From Pigmentiphaga litoralis (GTDB lineage Bacteria; Pseudomonadota; Gammaproteobacteria; Burkholderiales; Burkholderiaceae_B), in the NCBI RefSeq assembly GCF_013408655.1, contig NZ_JACCBP010000001.1, positions 2,480,001 through 2,544,000 on the forward strand: a stretch of DNA of 64,000 bases, in the 5' to 3' direction. Under the pieces are notes generated by a model. The model did no database searches. It saw only the letters and a list, made by a program, of their open reading frames with translations, and had not been told where the DNA came from. Each line of letters begins with the position of its first letter. The first letter of the stretch is position 1. This document shows positions 8,583-17,432 of the stretch, piece after piece. A program made the position numbers and the translations under genes.

Positions 8583-9590
8583 TTATTCAGGCTTGATCTG
8601 CGCCTTTTGCACGACCTCGCGCACCCGCGCTGCATCGGCATCGATCCGCGCCAGGAATTCTGCGGACGGCATGCCCCCGGTCTCGGCGCCGTTTTCTGCA
8701 AAGCGCTTCTTGACGTCGTCCAGCGCCAGGGTGGTCGCCACTTCGCGGTGCAGGGTCTGCACGATCGCGGCCGGCACGTCCTTCGGCGCGAACAGGCCGA
8801 CCCAGTTCGAGGCGTCCACGTTCTTGATGCCGGCTTCCTGCGCGGTGACCCATTCCGGATAGATGGGCGAACGTTTGGCGGTGGTCAGCCCGATCACCTT
8901 GATGCGCCCGGACTTCAGGTGCGGCAGGATCGCGGGCACGGCAACCACCCCCAGCGGCACTTCGCCCGCGGCCACCGCGGCCACGGCTGGCGATCCGCCC
9001 TTGTACGGAATATGGAGGAGCTTGACGCCACCTTCCAGCGCAATCCATTCACCCGCCAGATGGTTGATGCTGCCGTTGCCCGGCGACGAATAGGCAATCG
9101 TGCCCGGCGCCTGGCGGGCGGCGGCCAGCATTTCCGGGAAGGTGTTGAATGGCGCCGAACTGTTGGCGACCAGCAGCATGGGCGTGTCGTTGACCATCGT
9201 GATGGCCGTGAAGTCGCGCTTCAGGTCATACGGAATGTTCGGGAACATGGCCGGGTTCACGGCGAATTCGCCGGTGTGCGCCATGAGCAGGGTATAGCCG
9301 TCGGCGGGCGCCTTGGCCACTTGCGTGACCGCAATGAAGCCATTACCACCCGGACGATTTTCCACGACAACCTGCCAGCCCAGCCGCTCCGTCATCTTCT
9401 GCGCCAGCAGGCGCGCGGTCACGTCTACCACGCCACCTGGCGCGAACGGTACGACTACCCGGATCGGGCGGGTCGGGTAGCTTGCGGCCGGCGTCTGCGC
9501 CATGGCCGCGGCGCATCCGGACGCCAGTCCCGCCAGCACTGCCAGCTTCATTCCCACTGCGCTCAAGCGCCCCAGCCTGCTGCGTGTCAT
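8583..9590 (-). CDS. Bug/TctC-family periplasmic solute-binding protein
   Basis: This 335-residue exported protein has a signal peptide ending in AMA-Q, near residue 30 from ATG 9590 (a shorter start at 9551 is possible). The hallmark YPTRPIRVVVPFAPGGVVD and DGYTLLMAHTGEF follow. It is a single-gene unit on the minus strand. The phased operator at 9697-9738 sits about 107 bases upstream of its start. The same operator precedes the molybdenum hydroxylase operon and the UbiD-Bug operon, so this protein probably imports a substrate or intermediate of that pathway. Confidence 0.92.
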   Translation of the reverse strand: MTRSRLGRLSAVGMKLAVLAGLASGCAAAMAQTPAASYPTRPIRVVVPFAPGGVVDVTARLLAQKMTERLGWQVVVENRPGGNGFIAVTQVAKAPADGYTLLMAHTGEFAVNPAMFPNIPYDLKRDFTAITMVNDTPMLLVANSSAPFNTFPEMLAAARQAPGTIAYSSPGNGSINHLAGEWIALEGGVKLLHIPYKGGSPAVAAVAAGEVPLGVVAVPAILPHLKSGRIKVIGLTTAKRSPIYPEWVTAQEAGIKNVDASNWVGLFAPKDVPAAIVQTLHREVATTLALDDVKKRFAENGAETGGMPSAEFLARIDADAARVREVVQKAQIKPE

Positions 9591-9696
9591 CCCCGTGCTC
9601 CCTTGTCTGTGTCGATCGCCGGGTCTGCGCCCGGACCCGCCGCGCCGGTCGGCGTGGTGGCTTCGAGCGCATCATCGGTCGCACGCACGGGCGCTG

Positions 9697-9738
9697 CAAA
9701 CGATCATTTCTCATGGGGACGATGAACCGTTTTCATGG
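9697..9738 (-). promoter_or_regulatory. Phased LysR-type operator, copy A
   Basis: On the minus strand the site reads ATGA-N7-TCAT-N7-ATGA-N8-CGTTTG. The half-sites are at 9733-9736, 9722-9725 and 9711-9714, and CGTTTG at 9697-9702. The half-sites recur every 11 bases, and ATGA-N7-TCAT satisfies the T-N11-A rule of LysR boxes. It lies 107 bases upstream of the Bug start at 9590. The block ATGAGAAATGATCGTTTGC is identical in copy B. Confidence 0.75.
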
Positions 9739-9767
9739 TCCATCAAGGGGCGACGGGCGCCGCGGAA

Positions 9768-10211
9768 CTAGCGGCTGCGGACGTACTTGAAGGTGCCCAG
9801 CGCAGTGGCGATCAGGATGCGGGAGTCGACCCAGGCTTCGCCGCGCGCAAAGAATACCGACTTGCCCTTGCGTTCCAGATAGCCCTTGGCGGTGATGCGG
9901 TCGCCCAATCCCTTGTCCAGGAAATTCATGGTCAGCGACAGCGTGAAGCCATGGATGGGGGTATCGGCATCGGGACTGTAGAGCCCCGAATAGCCGCAGG
10001 CGGCGTCGAGCAGGGTGGAGATGACGCCGCCCTGCAGCACGCGCTGGCGGTTCAGCACGGCCGGCGTGATCGCCATCTCGAACTCCGAGTAGCCTTCGCG
10101 CCAGACCGTGTGCTCAACGTTCAGCAGTTCAAGAAAAGGATTGTCCACGACATGCTCGCAAGGTGAATGGGTGAGGCCGGAATGGATGATAAACGCAGGA
10201 TGGTTGTGCAT
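9768..10211 (-). CDS. PaaI-type hotdog thioesterase
   Basis: This 147-residue protein shows the PaaI/hotdog core: VVDNPFLELLNVE, then VLQGGVISTLLDAACGYSG with the catalytic-type Asp69, and TLSLTMNFLDKGLGDRITAKG. Family members usually have His-Gly-Gly where this one has Gln60-Gly-Gly. It would hydrolyse a CoA thioester in the cytoplasm. ATG 10211 gives a normal family length; an upstream start at 10256 adds 15 poorly conserved residues. It is divergent from the LysR gene at 10268 and lies near an acyl-CoA synthetase, which fits release of CoA in the same catabolic route. Confidence 0.82.
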   Translation of the reverse strand: MHNHPAFIIHSGLTHSPCEHVVDNPFLELLNVEHTVWREGYSEFEMAITPAVLNRQRVLQGGVISTLLDAACGYSGLYSPDADTPIHGFTLSLTMNFLDKGLGDRITAKGYLERKGKSVFFARGEAWVDSRILIATALGTFKYVRSR

Positions 10212-10226
10212 CGCAACGATGATGCA
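10207..10226. promoter_or_regulatory. Inverted repeat in the thioesterase/LysR divergent region
   Basis: TGCATC (10207-10212) and GATGCA (10221-10226) form a perfect 6-bp inverted repeat with an 8-base spacer. It lies between the divergent thioesterase and LysR genes and overlaps the thioesterase start. It could be the regulator's own binding site. It does not match the ATGA-N7-TCAT operator found elsewhere in this island. Confidence 0.35.
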
Positions 10227-10267
10227 TACTGTCGCATCCCACGTCCAGAGTCGCATACCGATCGCCC

Positions 10268-11170
10268 ATGAGACCGTACCTGCCCTCCCTCCAGAGCCTG
10301 CTCGCGTTCGAAGCGGCCGCGCGCCACCTGAGCTTTACCCGGGCCGCGCAGGAACTGGAACTGACGCAGACGGCCATCAGCCACCAGATCAAGACGCTGG
10401 AAGACCGGCTGGGCACCAAGCTGTTCGTGCGGGTGCGCAATGCGCTGTCCTTGACCCCGGCGGCGCGCGAATACCTGGTGTCGGTCAACGATGCGATCTC
10501 GGTCCTGTCGCTGGCCACCGAACGCACGCGCAAGAACAAGACCAACACCGTGCTGACGGTCACCTGCCTGCCGACCTACGCCACGACCTGTCTGATCCCC
10601 GCGCTACCCGATTTCCAGGACCGGCATCCGGACATCACCGTGCACCTGGCCACCAGCGCGACTTTCGACGAATTCGAGCGCAACACCTACGACGTGGCCA
10701 TCCGTTATGGGTCGGGCCGCTGGCCGTCGGTGCGAGCCGATCTGCTGCACACCGAACAGTTCTTTCCGGTCTGTGCGCCGCGCCTGCTTGACGGGCTGCA
10801 AGGCCGCCAGCCGGCCGAGGTGCTGAAGGCGCTGCGCCAGGTCCGCACCTACTTCTATTCCATGTATCAGGACGACTGGCCCAAGTGGCTTGAAGCCGCC
10901 GGCATGGCGCATGCCGAATTCCACGGCGAGTCGGTGTTCCATCTGCAACTGACCTCGCTATCGGCCGCGGTGGAAGGCGTGGGGATCGCCATCGGCCGCA
11001 CGCCGCTGATCGATCGCGACCTGGCGCGCGGCCAACTGGTCGAGCCTTTCGATGTCCGGGTCAATTCCAGCTCCAGCTACTACGTCACCTCGCCGACGTC
11101 CAAGAGCAAGCAGGACAAGGTGCGGGCCTTTCGTGACTGGGCGCTTTCGTATTTCAGCCATGCGACCTGA
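10268..11170 (+). CDS. LysR family transcriptional regulator (GcvA-like)
   Basis: This 300-residue protein starts MRPYLPSLQSLLAFEAAARH, the usual opening of GcvA-type LysR proteins. The recognition region FTRAAQELELTQTAISHQIK is followed by LEDRLGTKLFVRV and a C-terminal effector domain. It is divergent from the thioesterase and 18 bases ahead of the acyl-CoA synthetase on the same strand. It is the best candidate in the window to bind the three phased operators at 9697, 18383 and 21023, because it is the only LysR gene inside that island. That link is inferred. Confidence 0.93.
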   Translation: MRPYLPSLQSLLAFEAAARHLSFTRAAQELELTQTAISHQIKTLEDRLGTKLFVRVRNALSLTPAAREYLVSVNDAISVLSLATERTRKNKTNTVLTVTCLPTYATTCLIPALPDFQDRHPDITVHLATSATFDEFERNTYDVAIRYGSGRWPSVRADLLHTEQFFPVCAPRLLDGLQGRQPAEVLKALRQVRTYFYSMYQDDWPKWLEAAGMAHAEFHGESVFHLQLTSLSAAVEGVGIAIGRTPLIDRDLARGQLVEPFDVRVNSSSSYYVTSPTSKSKQDKVRAFRDWALSYFSHAT

Positions 11171-11188
11171 CATGCTGTCGGCAGTGCC

Positions 11189-12781
11189 ATGACCGCACAC
11201 GCCCTGCCCTTTACGCCGCTTGATCGCCTGCTCGAGGCCCACAGGCAGCGCTTCGGCGCCAAGCCTGCCATCGTGGATGTCGACACCGGGGCCCATATCG
11301 GTTTCGACGCGCTGGCGGGCACCGTCGATGCCATCGCGGCGCGCCTGGTCGCTCTGGGCGTGCCGCGCGGCGGCCGGGTGATGCTTGTCGGTGACAACGG
11401 TCTCGACAAGCTGCTGATGTGGCTGGGCGCATGGCGCATCGGCGCGGTGGTCTGTCCGGTTGACCTGACATTCATCGGCGCGGCAGCGACGGTGCCCATG
11501 CTGACGGCAATCGATCCGGTGCTGCTGCTGTGCAGCCCGGACACCGCGGCCGACGCGCTGCCGGCACCCTGGCGCAGCCGTGTCGTGCTGTGGGGCCGAG
11601 GCGACCTGCCGGACCCGCAGGGTATCGACCTGGCTCGCATCCCGGCCACCGTCGATCCCTCGGCTGCGACGCTTCCCGCCGCGCCGGGCCCGGATGATCT
11701 GGCCGCCATGTGCTGCACGTCGGGCACCACCGGCCTGCCCAAGATCATCGTGTATGACCATGCCGCGTATTGGTACAACGGCCTGTCGGGCGTGGACTTC
11801 CTGGGCCTGTCAGCCGACGACCGGTGGCTGGAATTCCGGTCCTTCAACTGGTATTCGGCGCAGATCCTCAGCCTGCTGCCTTTTTTGCAGACCGGCATGA
11901 CGTTGCATGTGGCAAAGCGCTTTTCGCGCAGCCGGTTTGCGCACTGGGTCGCCGCGAACCAGGTGACCGGATGCGCGGCGGTGCCGGCGGTGATCAACAT
12001 CCTCCTGGCTGGCAGTCAGGGCCCGGCCGCGAGCGACCTCGGCAGTCTGCGCATCATGACGAGCAGCACCGGCCCCTTGTCGCCCGTGCAGTGGGAACGT
12101 TTCGAAGCTCGGTTTGGCGTGCCGCTGATGAATCTGTATGGGTCGTCCGAAACCGGCTGGGTCGCCGGCAATCGCCCGGACCGGCGCGCCATCGGCACGG
12201 TCGGACAACGGGCCCTGCACGCCGACGTCATCCTTGCGGACGCCAACGGGTCGCCCTGCAAGCCGGGCCAGGAAGGCCAGATCGTGGCATCGGGCATCCA
12301 GTTGGCGATCGGTCAATGGACCATGGAAGGCAAGCTGCTGCCCATCCGCGGCGCGCCGTATCGGACGCGCGATGTGGCGGTCGAAGACGACGCCGGCTTT
12401 CTGCACATCGTCGGCCGCAGCGACGACCTGATCATCCGGGGCGGGGTCAAGATGCTGCCACAAGAAATCGAGGATGTGCTGCTGTCGTATCCGGGCGTGA
12501 TCGATGCGGCCGCGATGGGCCGGCCCGATGCCATCTTCGGGCAGGAAGTGGTCGGCTTTGTGGTGCCATCACCGACGGCGCCCTTCGGTTCAGCCCCCTT
12601 CGATGCCGACGCCTTGCTCGCCTACGCCGCAGCGCGGCTGCCGAATGAAAAGACGCCCAAGGAAATCATCGTGGTCGATGCCCTGCCGCGCAGCGACCGG
12701 GGCAAGCTGCTGCGCGACCGGCTCAAGGCCTTGTGGTGGACCGCCACGCAGGGCGACACCCCGCAAGACGACCTGGAGTAA
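11189..12781 (+). CDS. AMP-forming acyl-CoA synthetase (aromatic/heteroaromatic acid-CoA ligase type)
   Basis: This 530-residue member of the ANL superfamily shows the core motifs in order: phosphate loop CCTSGTTGLPK (near residue 175), NLYGSSETGWVAG (near 315), YRTRDVAVEDDAGFLHIVGR (near 390) then DDLIIRGG, and C-terminal SDRGKLLRDRL with the adenylation Lys near residue 507. It activates a carboxylic acid to its CoA ester in the cytoplasm. The gene follows the LysR gene by 18 bases. With the nearby molybdenum hydroxylase, thioesterase and UbiD decarboxylase it resembles furoate-type CoA activation (HmfD role). The actual acid is not shown by the sequence. Confidence 0.9.
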   Translation: MTAHALPFTPLDRLLEAHRQRFGAKPAIVDVDTGAHIGFDALAGTVDAIAARLVALGVPRGGRVMLVGDNGLDKLLMWLGAWRIGAVVCPVDLTFIGAAATVPMLTAIDPVLLLCSPDTAADALPAPWRSRVVLWGRGDLPDPQGIDLARIPATVDPSAATLPAAPGPDDLAAMCCTSGTTGLPKIIVYDHAAYWYNGLSGVDFLGLSADDRWLEFRSFNWYSAQILSLLPFLQTGMTLHVAKRFSRSRFAHWVAANQVTGCAAVPAVINILLAGSQGPAASDLGSLRIMTSSTGPLSPVQWERFEARFGVPLMNLYGSSETGWVAGNRPDRRAIGTVGQRALHADVILADANGSPCKPGQEGQIVASGIQLAIGQWTMEGKLLPIRGAPYRTRDVAVEDDAGFLHIVGRSDDLIIRGGVKMLPQEIEDVLLSYPGVIDAAAMGRPDAIFGQEVVGFVVPSPTAPFGSAPFDADALLAYAAARLPNEKTPKEIIVVDALPRSDRGKLLRDRLKALWWTATQGDTPQDDLE

Positions 12782-12787
12782 GCCCCG

Positions 12788-13150
12788 TTACGGGCGATGC
12801 GCCACCATCTGCACTTCGACCAGAGCACCGTAATGCAGCTCGGGCACCGGCACCACGGCACGTGCCGGACGGTGGTCACCGAACACTTCGGCATAGATGC
12901 GGTTGAAGTGCGGCCAGTGCGCGGTGCCGACGATGTACGCCGTGCATTGCGCCACGTCCGTCAGGGAACACCCGGCGGCTTCCAGCACGTGCGTGCAGCG
13001 GGTGAGCACCTCGCGCACCTGGGCTTCGAAGTCTTCCTTGATCGTGTCGCCAGGCAGCACGCCCGACACATAGACGACGCCGTTGGCATGCACGGCCTGG
13101 GAATAATGACCGCCTGGGGCGGGTACCTTCTCGCTTTTGATGAAGTCCAT
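12788..13150 (-). CDS. RidA family (YjgF/YER057c) protein
   Basis: This 120-residue protein has the RidA fold signatures HYSQAVHANGVVYVSGVLPG and DVAQCTAYIVGTAHWPHFNR. It also has PARAVVPVPELHYGALVEVQ, where the RidA substrate-binding Arg and the terminal Glu-rich strand fall. RidA proteins are trimeric and hydrolyse reactive enamine or imine species; subfamily members act in catabolic operons on enamine intermediates. GAGGAA just before ATG 13150 supports the start. It is the last gene of the molybdenum hydroxylase operon, which suggests that a nitrogen-containing or reactive intermediate is handled. Confidence 0.88.
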   Translation of the reverse strand: MDFIKSEKVPAPGGHYSQAVHANGVVYVSGVLPGDTIKEDFEAQVREVLTRCTHVLEAAGCSLTDVAQCTAYIVGTAHWPHFNRIYAEVFGDHRPARAVVPVPELHYGALVEVQMVAHRP

Positions 13151-13164
13151 GGTTCCTCGTTGTG

Positions 13165-13716
13165 TCATGACCGCGACCACCACCGCGACGGCTTCGCCGC
13201 CGCGTCGGCCGGGGCATCTGCGGATGCTTCGGATGCCGTGCCGTCCGGGTTCGATGCGTGCGCGTCGGACTCGGCTGGGGCGGCAACCACTTTTGAAAAC
13301 CGCGTAAAAAATTCGTCGGCCATCTTCTTGGCCACGCCATCGATCAGCCGCGCGCCCACCTGCGCCAGCTTGCCGCCCACCTGCGCCTGCACCGAATAGG
13401 TCAGGGACGTGCCGGCATCGACCTCGGCCAGCGCCACCTGCGCACTGCCCTTGCCGAATCCCGCCGCGCCGCCCGAGCCCGTGAATGCCAGCTTGTACGA
13501 CACCGGCGGTTCGATATCCGACAGGGTCAGCGCGCCGTTGAAGCGCGCCTTGACCGGCCCGACCGACGCGGTCATCACGACCTTGTAGGCGTTGTCGCCT
13601 TCGGGTTCGAACGTGTCGCACCCGGGCACGCACTGCTTGAGCACCGCCGGATCGTTCAATGCGGCCCACACCTGCTCGCGGGGCAGCGCCAGGATCTGTT
13701 CGCCTTTGAGTTCCAT
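13165..13716 (-). CDS. CoxG-type SRPBCC protein (hydroxylase maturation/accessory)
   Basis: This 183-residue protein begins MELKGEQILALPREQVWAAL, the standard opening of the carbon monoxide dehydrogenase subunit G family. It continues with DPAVLKQCVPGCDTFE and GKLAQVGARLIDGVAKKMAD. CoxG members aid membrane recruitment or assembly of molybdenum hydroxylases. The Ala/Asp/Ser-rich tail (about residues 145-175) looks disordered. ATG 13716 shares a base with the stop of the upstream iron-sulfur subunit, so translation is coupled. It belongs to the operon reading hydrolase, CoxM, CoxL, CoxS, CoxG, RidA. Confidence 0.88.
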   Translation of the reverse strand: MELKGEQILALPREQVWAALNDPAVLKQCVPGCDTFEPEGDNAYKVVMTASVGPVKARFNGALTLSDIEPPVSYKLAFTGSGGAAGFGKGSAQVALAEVDAGTSLTYSVQAQVGGKLAQVGARLIDGVAKKMADEFFTRFSKVVAAPAESDAHASNPDGTASEASADAPADAAAKPSRWWSRS

Positions 13717-14213
13717 CAGTGCACTTCCTCGAGTGTGGCGCGCCGCAGGGTCGCGGCCAGTTGAACGGCCTTGATGATTTCGGGATAGGCGCCGCAGCGG
13801 CATAGGTTACCCGACAGCGCATTGCGGATCTCGTCTTCCGAAGGATCCGGATTGCGGTCCAGGAGCTCGCGGCTCATCAAAATGAAGCCCGACGTGCAGA
13901 AGCCGCACTGGAAGGCGCCGCACTGGATGAAGGCTTCCTGAATCGGGTCCAGCGTGCCCGATGCATCCAGGTGCTCGACCGTCATGACTTCCGCGCCGTC
14001 GGCAAACGGCGCCGGATACAGACAGCCCGACACGCTCTGGCCGTCCACGATCAGGGTGCAGCAGCCGCAAAGGCCCTGGCCGCAGCTTTCGCGGCAGCCC
14101 ACCAGCGCATAGCGGTCCCGCACCACTTCCAGCAGGGTTTCATTGGTCTCGACTTCGACCGACACCGGCTCGGCGTTCAGCACGAAGTGAATCACGGTGG
14201 ATGTCGCACTCAT
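13716..14213 (-). CDS. Molybdenum hydroxylase, [2Fe-2S] small subunit (CoxS-like)
   Basis: This 165-residue subunit carries two iron-sulfur clusters. The plant-type cluster uses Cys44, Cys49, Cys52 and Cys64 (SCGQGLCGCC followed by SGC). The C-terminal cluster uses Cys103, Cys106, Cys138 and Cys140 (CGFC and CRC). It passes electrons from the molybdenum centre to FAD. Extra cysteines at 40 and 51 are unusual beside the first cluster. The gene is one base from the large-subunit stop, within the tight operon. The enzyme belongs to the xanthine dehydrogenase family; the hydroxylated substrate is unknown. Confidence 0.93.
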   Translation of the reverse strand: MSATSTVIHFVLNAEPVSVEVETNETLLEVVRDRYALVGCRESCGQGLCGCCTLIVDGQSVSGCLYPAPFADGAEVMTVEHLDASGTLDPIQEAFIQCGAFQCGFCTSGFILMSRELLDRNPDPSEDEIRNALSGNLCRCGAYPEIIKAVQLAATLRRATLEEVH

Positions 14214-14214
14214 G

Positions 14215-16545
14215 TCATTCCTCGTCGGGTAAAGGTTCGTTGCGGGCCGCGGCCATCGCGCGGTAAACCGCTTCGGGGCGCAGCGGCAGCGAGGTCAGGC
14301 GCACGCCAACAGCATCTTCGATCGCTTCCGCGATAGCCGAGGCCACGCCAAAGGTCGCGCTTTCGCCCACGCCCTTGGCGCCGAACGGGCCGTTGGACTG
14401 GTAGGCATCGGCGATCTCGCGGCCGATCACATTCGGGATGTCGTGGATGCCCGGGATCTTGTATTCCGAGAACGAAGCGTTGCGCAGTTGCCCCTGTGCA
14501 TCGAACTCCATGTCTTCGAGCAGCGCGCTGCCCAGCTGCATGATGGCCGCGCCGGAAATCTGCGTGTCGACGACCAGCGGGTTGATCGCCGTGCCGCAGT
14601 CCACCACATTTTCGAAGCGGATCACCTTGAGTTGGCCGGTTTCGGTATCGACTTCGATCTCGACACCGCAGGCGCCCACCATCCAGTTCGGGGTGATGTT
14701 CTCGGACTGGCCCGTGTCGTGGTCCGGGGACTTGTAGGTCGGAATGTAGCTGCCCACCCCCACGATATTGCCGGCCTGCATGCCGTACTTCTTGGGCAGC
14801 ACTTGCGCGGCGGTGGCTGTGGCGGGCAGGCCGACCTGCAGGGCCAGTGCTTCCAGGTTGGCCTTGGCATCCTCGGCCGCCAGGCGCACCGCATGGCCCA
14901 TGTGGAAGGTCGACCGCGAACCCAGCGTCGCCATGTCGTACGGCGTCACGTCGGTATCCGGATGGATCACCTTGATCGTTTCAGCCGGAATGCCCAGCAC
15001 GTCGCCAGCCATCATCGCAATGGCGGTGTCCGACCCCTGCCCCATGTCGACCGTACTGGAATACACGATGCAGCTGCCATCGGCCGACAGGTTGACGATC
15101 GCAACCGATGTGGTCGGCGCGACGCAGGCCTTGAAGCCGATGCCAATGCCCCGCCCGCGGCGCAGCTTGGGCGTGCCGCGATCGAACGGCGCATCCCACT
15201 TCATGCGATCGGCGATCCGGTCCAGGCACAGCGTCAGCGCCGCGTCATGCATGATGGTGCCGGTCGGGTGGGCACGGCCTTCGCGCAGCAGGTTCTTGCG
15301 GCGGAAGGCCACCGGATCCATCTTCAGCGCCCGCGCAATCATGTCGGCCTGGCTTTCATAGGCCCATACCATCTGCGGAATGCCAAAGCCGCGGAATGCG
15401 CCGGCCGGCGGCAGGTTGGTGTAGACCGCGTACGAATCGATGCTGACGTTGTCGATCTCGTAGGGGCCGGTCGCGGTAAAGCCCGACTTCTGCGTCACGC
15501 GCGGACCAATATCGGCGACCGCGCCGCCGTTCCACCACACCTCGCATTCGCGGCCGGTGATCTGGCCTTCCCGGGTCACCGCCGTCTTCATGCGGAAGGT
15601 GGTGGCGTGTTTGGTGATCGTGAAGAACTGCTCTTCCATGGTCAGCGCCACGCGCACCGGGCGGCGGACCAGCAAGGCCAAAGCGGCGGCCAGGGCTTCC
15701 AGCTTGATGTACAGCTTGGCCCCGAAACCGCCGCCCAGGATCCCCGTGCGCACGCGCACCTTGTTCTCGGGCCAGCCCAGCAGGCGCGCGATTTCGATGC
15801 GCACGAACGACGGGCTTTGCGACGCGGTGTGCAGCGTGATCGCGTCGTCGAAAGGCTCGGCCACGCTGATCATGGGTTCAAGCGGCGTGTGCATTACCTG
15901 CTGCGTGCGGAAGGTGTGCTCGAACACATGATCGGCTTCGGCAAAGGCCTTGGCCACGTCGCCCTTGCGCACCCGGAAGTCCAGCGCGACGTTGGTCTGC
16001 GTGCGCCCTTCCAGGTGCTTCAGGTCAGGAAAGGTGCCAGCAGGCTTCAGGCGGTCATGCACCACCACATCAGGCGACCACGCTTCGACCTCGTCGAACA
16101 CCGCCGGCAATTCGTCGTAATCGACAACGATCAGGTGCAGCGCCTCTTCGGCCACGTGCGGATCGTCGGCCAGCACCACGGCCACGGGCTCGCCCACATA
16201 GTGCACCTTGCCGATCGCCAGGATGGGCTGGTCGTGGAAGGCGGGACCAAAGTAGGGTTCCGGGATGATGCGCAGCACGTCTTCGGACGTGATCACCGCA
16301 TGCACCCCCGGCATGGCGCGCGCCGCCGACGTGTCGATGCCGCGCAGGTGCGCATGGGCCACCGGGCTGCGCAGGATCTTGGCGTGCAGCATGCGCGGCA
16401 GCACCAGGTTGTGGATGTATTCGGCCTTGCCCGTGACCTTGCTGCGGGCTTCCAGCCGCCCCAGCGACCGGCCGACCTGACGCGTCTCCCGCGTCATTCC
16501 GTCATGGCCCGCGGCGTCCCGGGTGATTGCATCGTTGGCGTTCAT
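14215..16545 (-). CDS. Molybdenum hydroxylase, molybdopterin-binding large subunit (CoxL/XdhB-like)
   Basis: This 776-residue subunit starts with an aldehyde oxidase a/b hammerhead region (VTGKAEYIHNLVLPRMLHAK) and shows GGGFGAKLYIKLEA in the first molybdopterin domain. A second motif, AGAFRGFGIPQ, follows near residue 380. The catalytic glutamate lies in GAKGVGESATFG (about Glu728). The active-site loop lacks the cysteine of true CO dehydrogenase (AYRCSFR type), so this is not a CO oxidiser. It hydroxylates a carbon, commonly in a heteroaromatic ring or its CoA ester, using water. ATG 16545 overlaps the FAD-subunit stop as ATGA. Confidence 0.93.
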   Translation of the reverse strand: MNANDAITRDAAGHDGMTRETRQVGRSLGRLEARSKVTGKAEYIHNLVLPRMLHAKILRSPVAHAHLRGIDTSAARAMPGVHAVITSEDVLRIIPEPYFGPAFHDQPILAIGKVHYVGEPVAVVLADDPHVAEEALHLIVVDYDELPAVFDEVEAWSPDVVVHDRLKPAGTFPDLKHLEGRTQTNVALDFRVRKGDVAKAFAEADHVFEHTFRTQQVMHTPLEPMISVAEPFDDAITLHTASQSPSFVRIEIARLLGWPENKVRVRTGILGGGFGAKLYIKLEALAAALALLVRRPVRVALTMEEQFFTITKHATTFRMKTAVTREGQITGRECEVWWNGGAVADIGPRVTQKSGFTATGPYEIDNVSIDSYAVYTNLPPAGAFRGFGIPQMVWAYESQADMIARALKMDPVAFRRKNLLREGRAHPTGTIMHDAALTLCLDRIADRMKWDAPFDRGTPKLRRGRGIGIGFKACVAPTTSVAIVNLSADGSCIVYSSTVDMGQGSDTAIAMMAGDVLGIPAETIKVIHPDTDVTPYDMATLGSRSTFHMGHAVRLAAEDAKANLEALALQVGLPATATAAQVLPKKYGMQAGNIVGVGSYIPTYKSPDHDTGQSENITPNWMVGACGVEIEVDTETGQLKVIRFENVVDCGTAINPLVVDTQISGAAIMQLGSALLEDMEFDAQGQLRNASFSEYKIPGIHDIPNVIGREIADAYQSNGPFGAKGVGESATFGVASAIAEAIEDAVGVRLTSLPLRPEAVYRAMAAARNEPLPDEE

Positions 16546-17420
16546 GCATGCTCCTTGCTGTCAGAGGCCGCGATCGCCTTGCGGATCGCCCGGCCCAGGT
16601 ACACCCGCAGCAACTGTTTCTTGTACGCGGCCGACCCGTGCGCGTCGCCCACGATGTCCAGCTGGCGCGCGGCGCTGTCGCCGGCGGCGCGCAGCAATTC
16701 GTCGGTCAAGGCTTCGCCGCGCAGCATGGCTTCGGCATCCGTCAGCCGGGTGGGCCGATCGGTGGCGGCGCCCACGATCAGGCTCGCCCCGTTGACGGAG
16801 TCGCCCGCCATGTCCAGCACCACGGCCACGCCCAGCGCCGGCCAGTCGTGCGCGGCACGCGTCGTGACCTTCATATACGCAGCATGCTGACGGCCTTGCG
16901 GCGGCACCACGATGCGGGTGATCAATTCATCGCGCTTCACGACGGTCTCGTAATAGCCGGTGTACAGGTCTTCAACCTTGACGGTGCGTTCGCCCGCCGG
17001 ACCGGTCAGCACCACGCTGGCATTGAGCGCGCTCAATACCGGCGGCATGTCCATGTGCGGATCGCCGTGCGCCAGGTTGCCGCCCAGGGTCGCCACGTTG
17101 CGGACGCGGATGTTCGACAGCGTCTTGAACGTGCGGGTCAGCACCGGCCAGCCTTCTTGCACCACTGGCGAATGTTCCAGGCTGGACAGCGTCGCAAAGC
17201 CACCGATCTGCAGTTGGCCATCGGCGCCCACCGACACCTCGGAGTGGGCCGCTTCCAGGCGGCGCAGGCTGACCATGCGGGTCAGCTGAAGCACGCCAGC
17301 CTTCATCATCAGCATGACGGCGGTCGCGCCGCCAACCGGGCGCACACCGGGATCGTCGGGATCGAGCAGGGCGATCGCCTCGGGCAGAGTGGTCGGAACC
17401 ACGAATTCAAAGGGGGCCAT
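16542..17420 (-). CDS. Molybdenum hydroxylase, FAD-binding medium subunit (CoxM-like)
   Basis: This 292-residue subunit has the FAD motifs RPVGGATAVMLMMKAG (near residue 27) and VRNVATLGGNLAHGDPHMDM (near residue 110), then PPVLSALNA. It passes electrons from the iron-sulfur subunit to an acceptor. The chain contains no cysteine, so it lacks the [4Fe-4S] insert of 4-hydroxybenzoyl-CoA reductase. That argues for a hydroxylase rather than a reductase. It follows the hydrolase gene by 12 bases and overlaps the large subunit by four bases. Confidence 0.93.
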   Translation of the reverse strand: MAPFEFVVPTTLPEAIALLDPDDPGVRPVGGATAVMLMMKAGVLQLTRMVSLRRLEAAHSEVSVGADGQLQIGGFATLSSLEHSPVVQEGWPVLTRTFKTLSNIRVRNVATLGGNLAHGDPHMDMPPVLSALNASVVLTGPAGERTVKVEDLYTGYYETVVKRDELITRIVVPPQGRQHAAYMKVTTRAAHDWPALGVAVVLDMAGDSVNGASLIVGAATDRPTRLTDAEAMLRGEALTDELLRAAGDSAARQLDIVGDAHGSAAYKKQLLRVYLGRAIRKAIAASDSKEHA

Positions 17421-17432
17421 ACGGTCGTCCTG

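Noticed and set aside
13165..17420. True carbon monoxide dehydrogenase (CoxSML)
   Set aside because: The large subunit lacks the active-site Cys loop and sits with a CoA ligase and UbiD enzyme.
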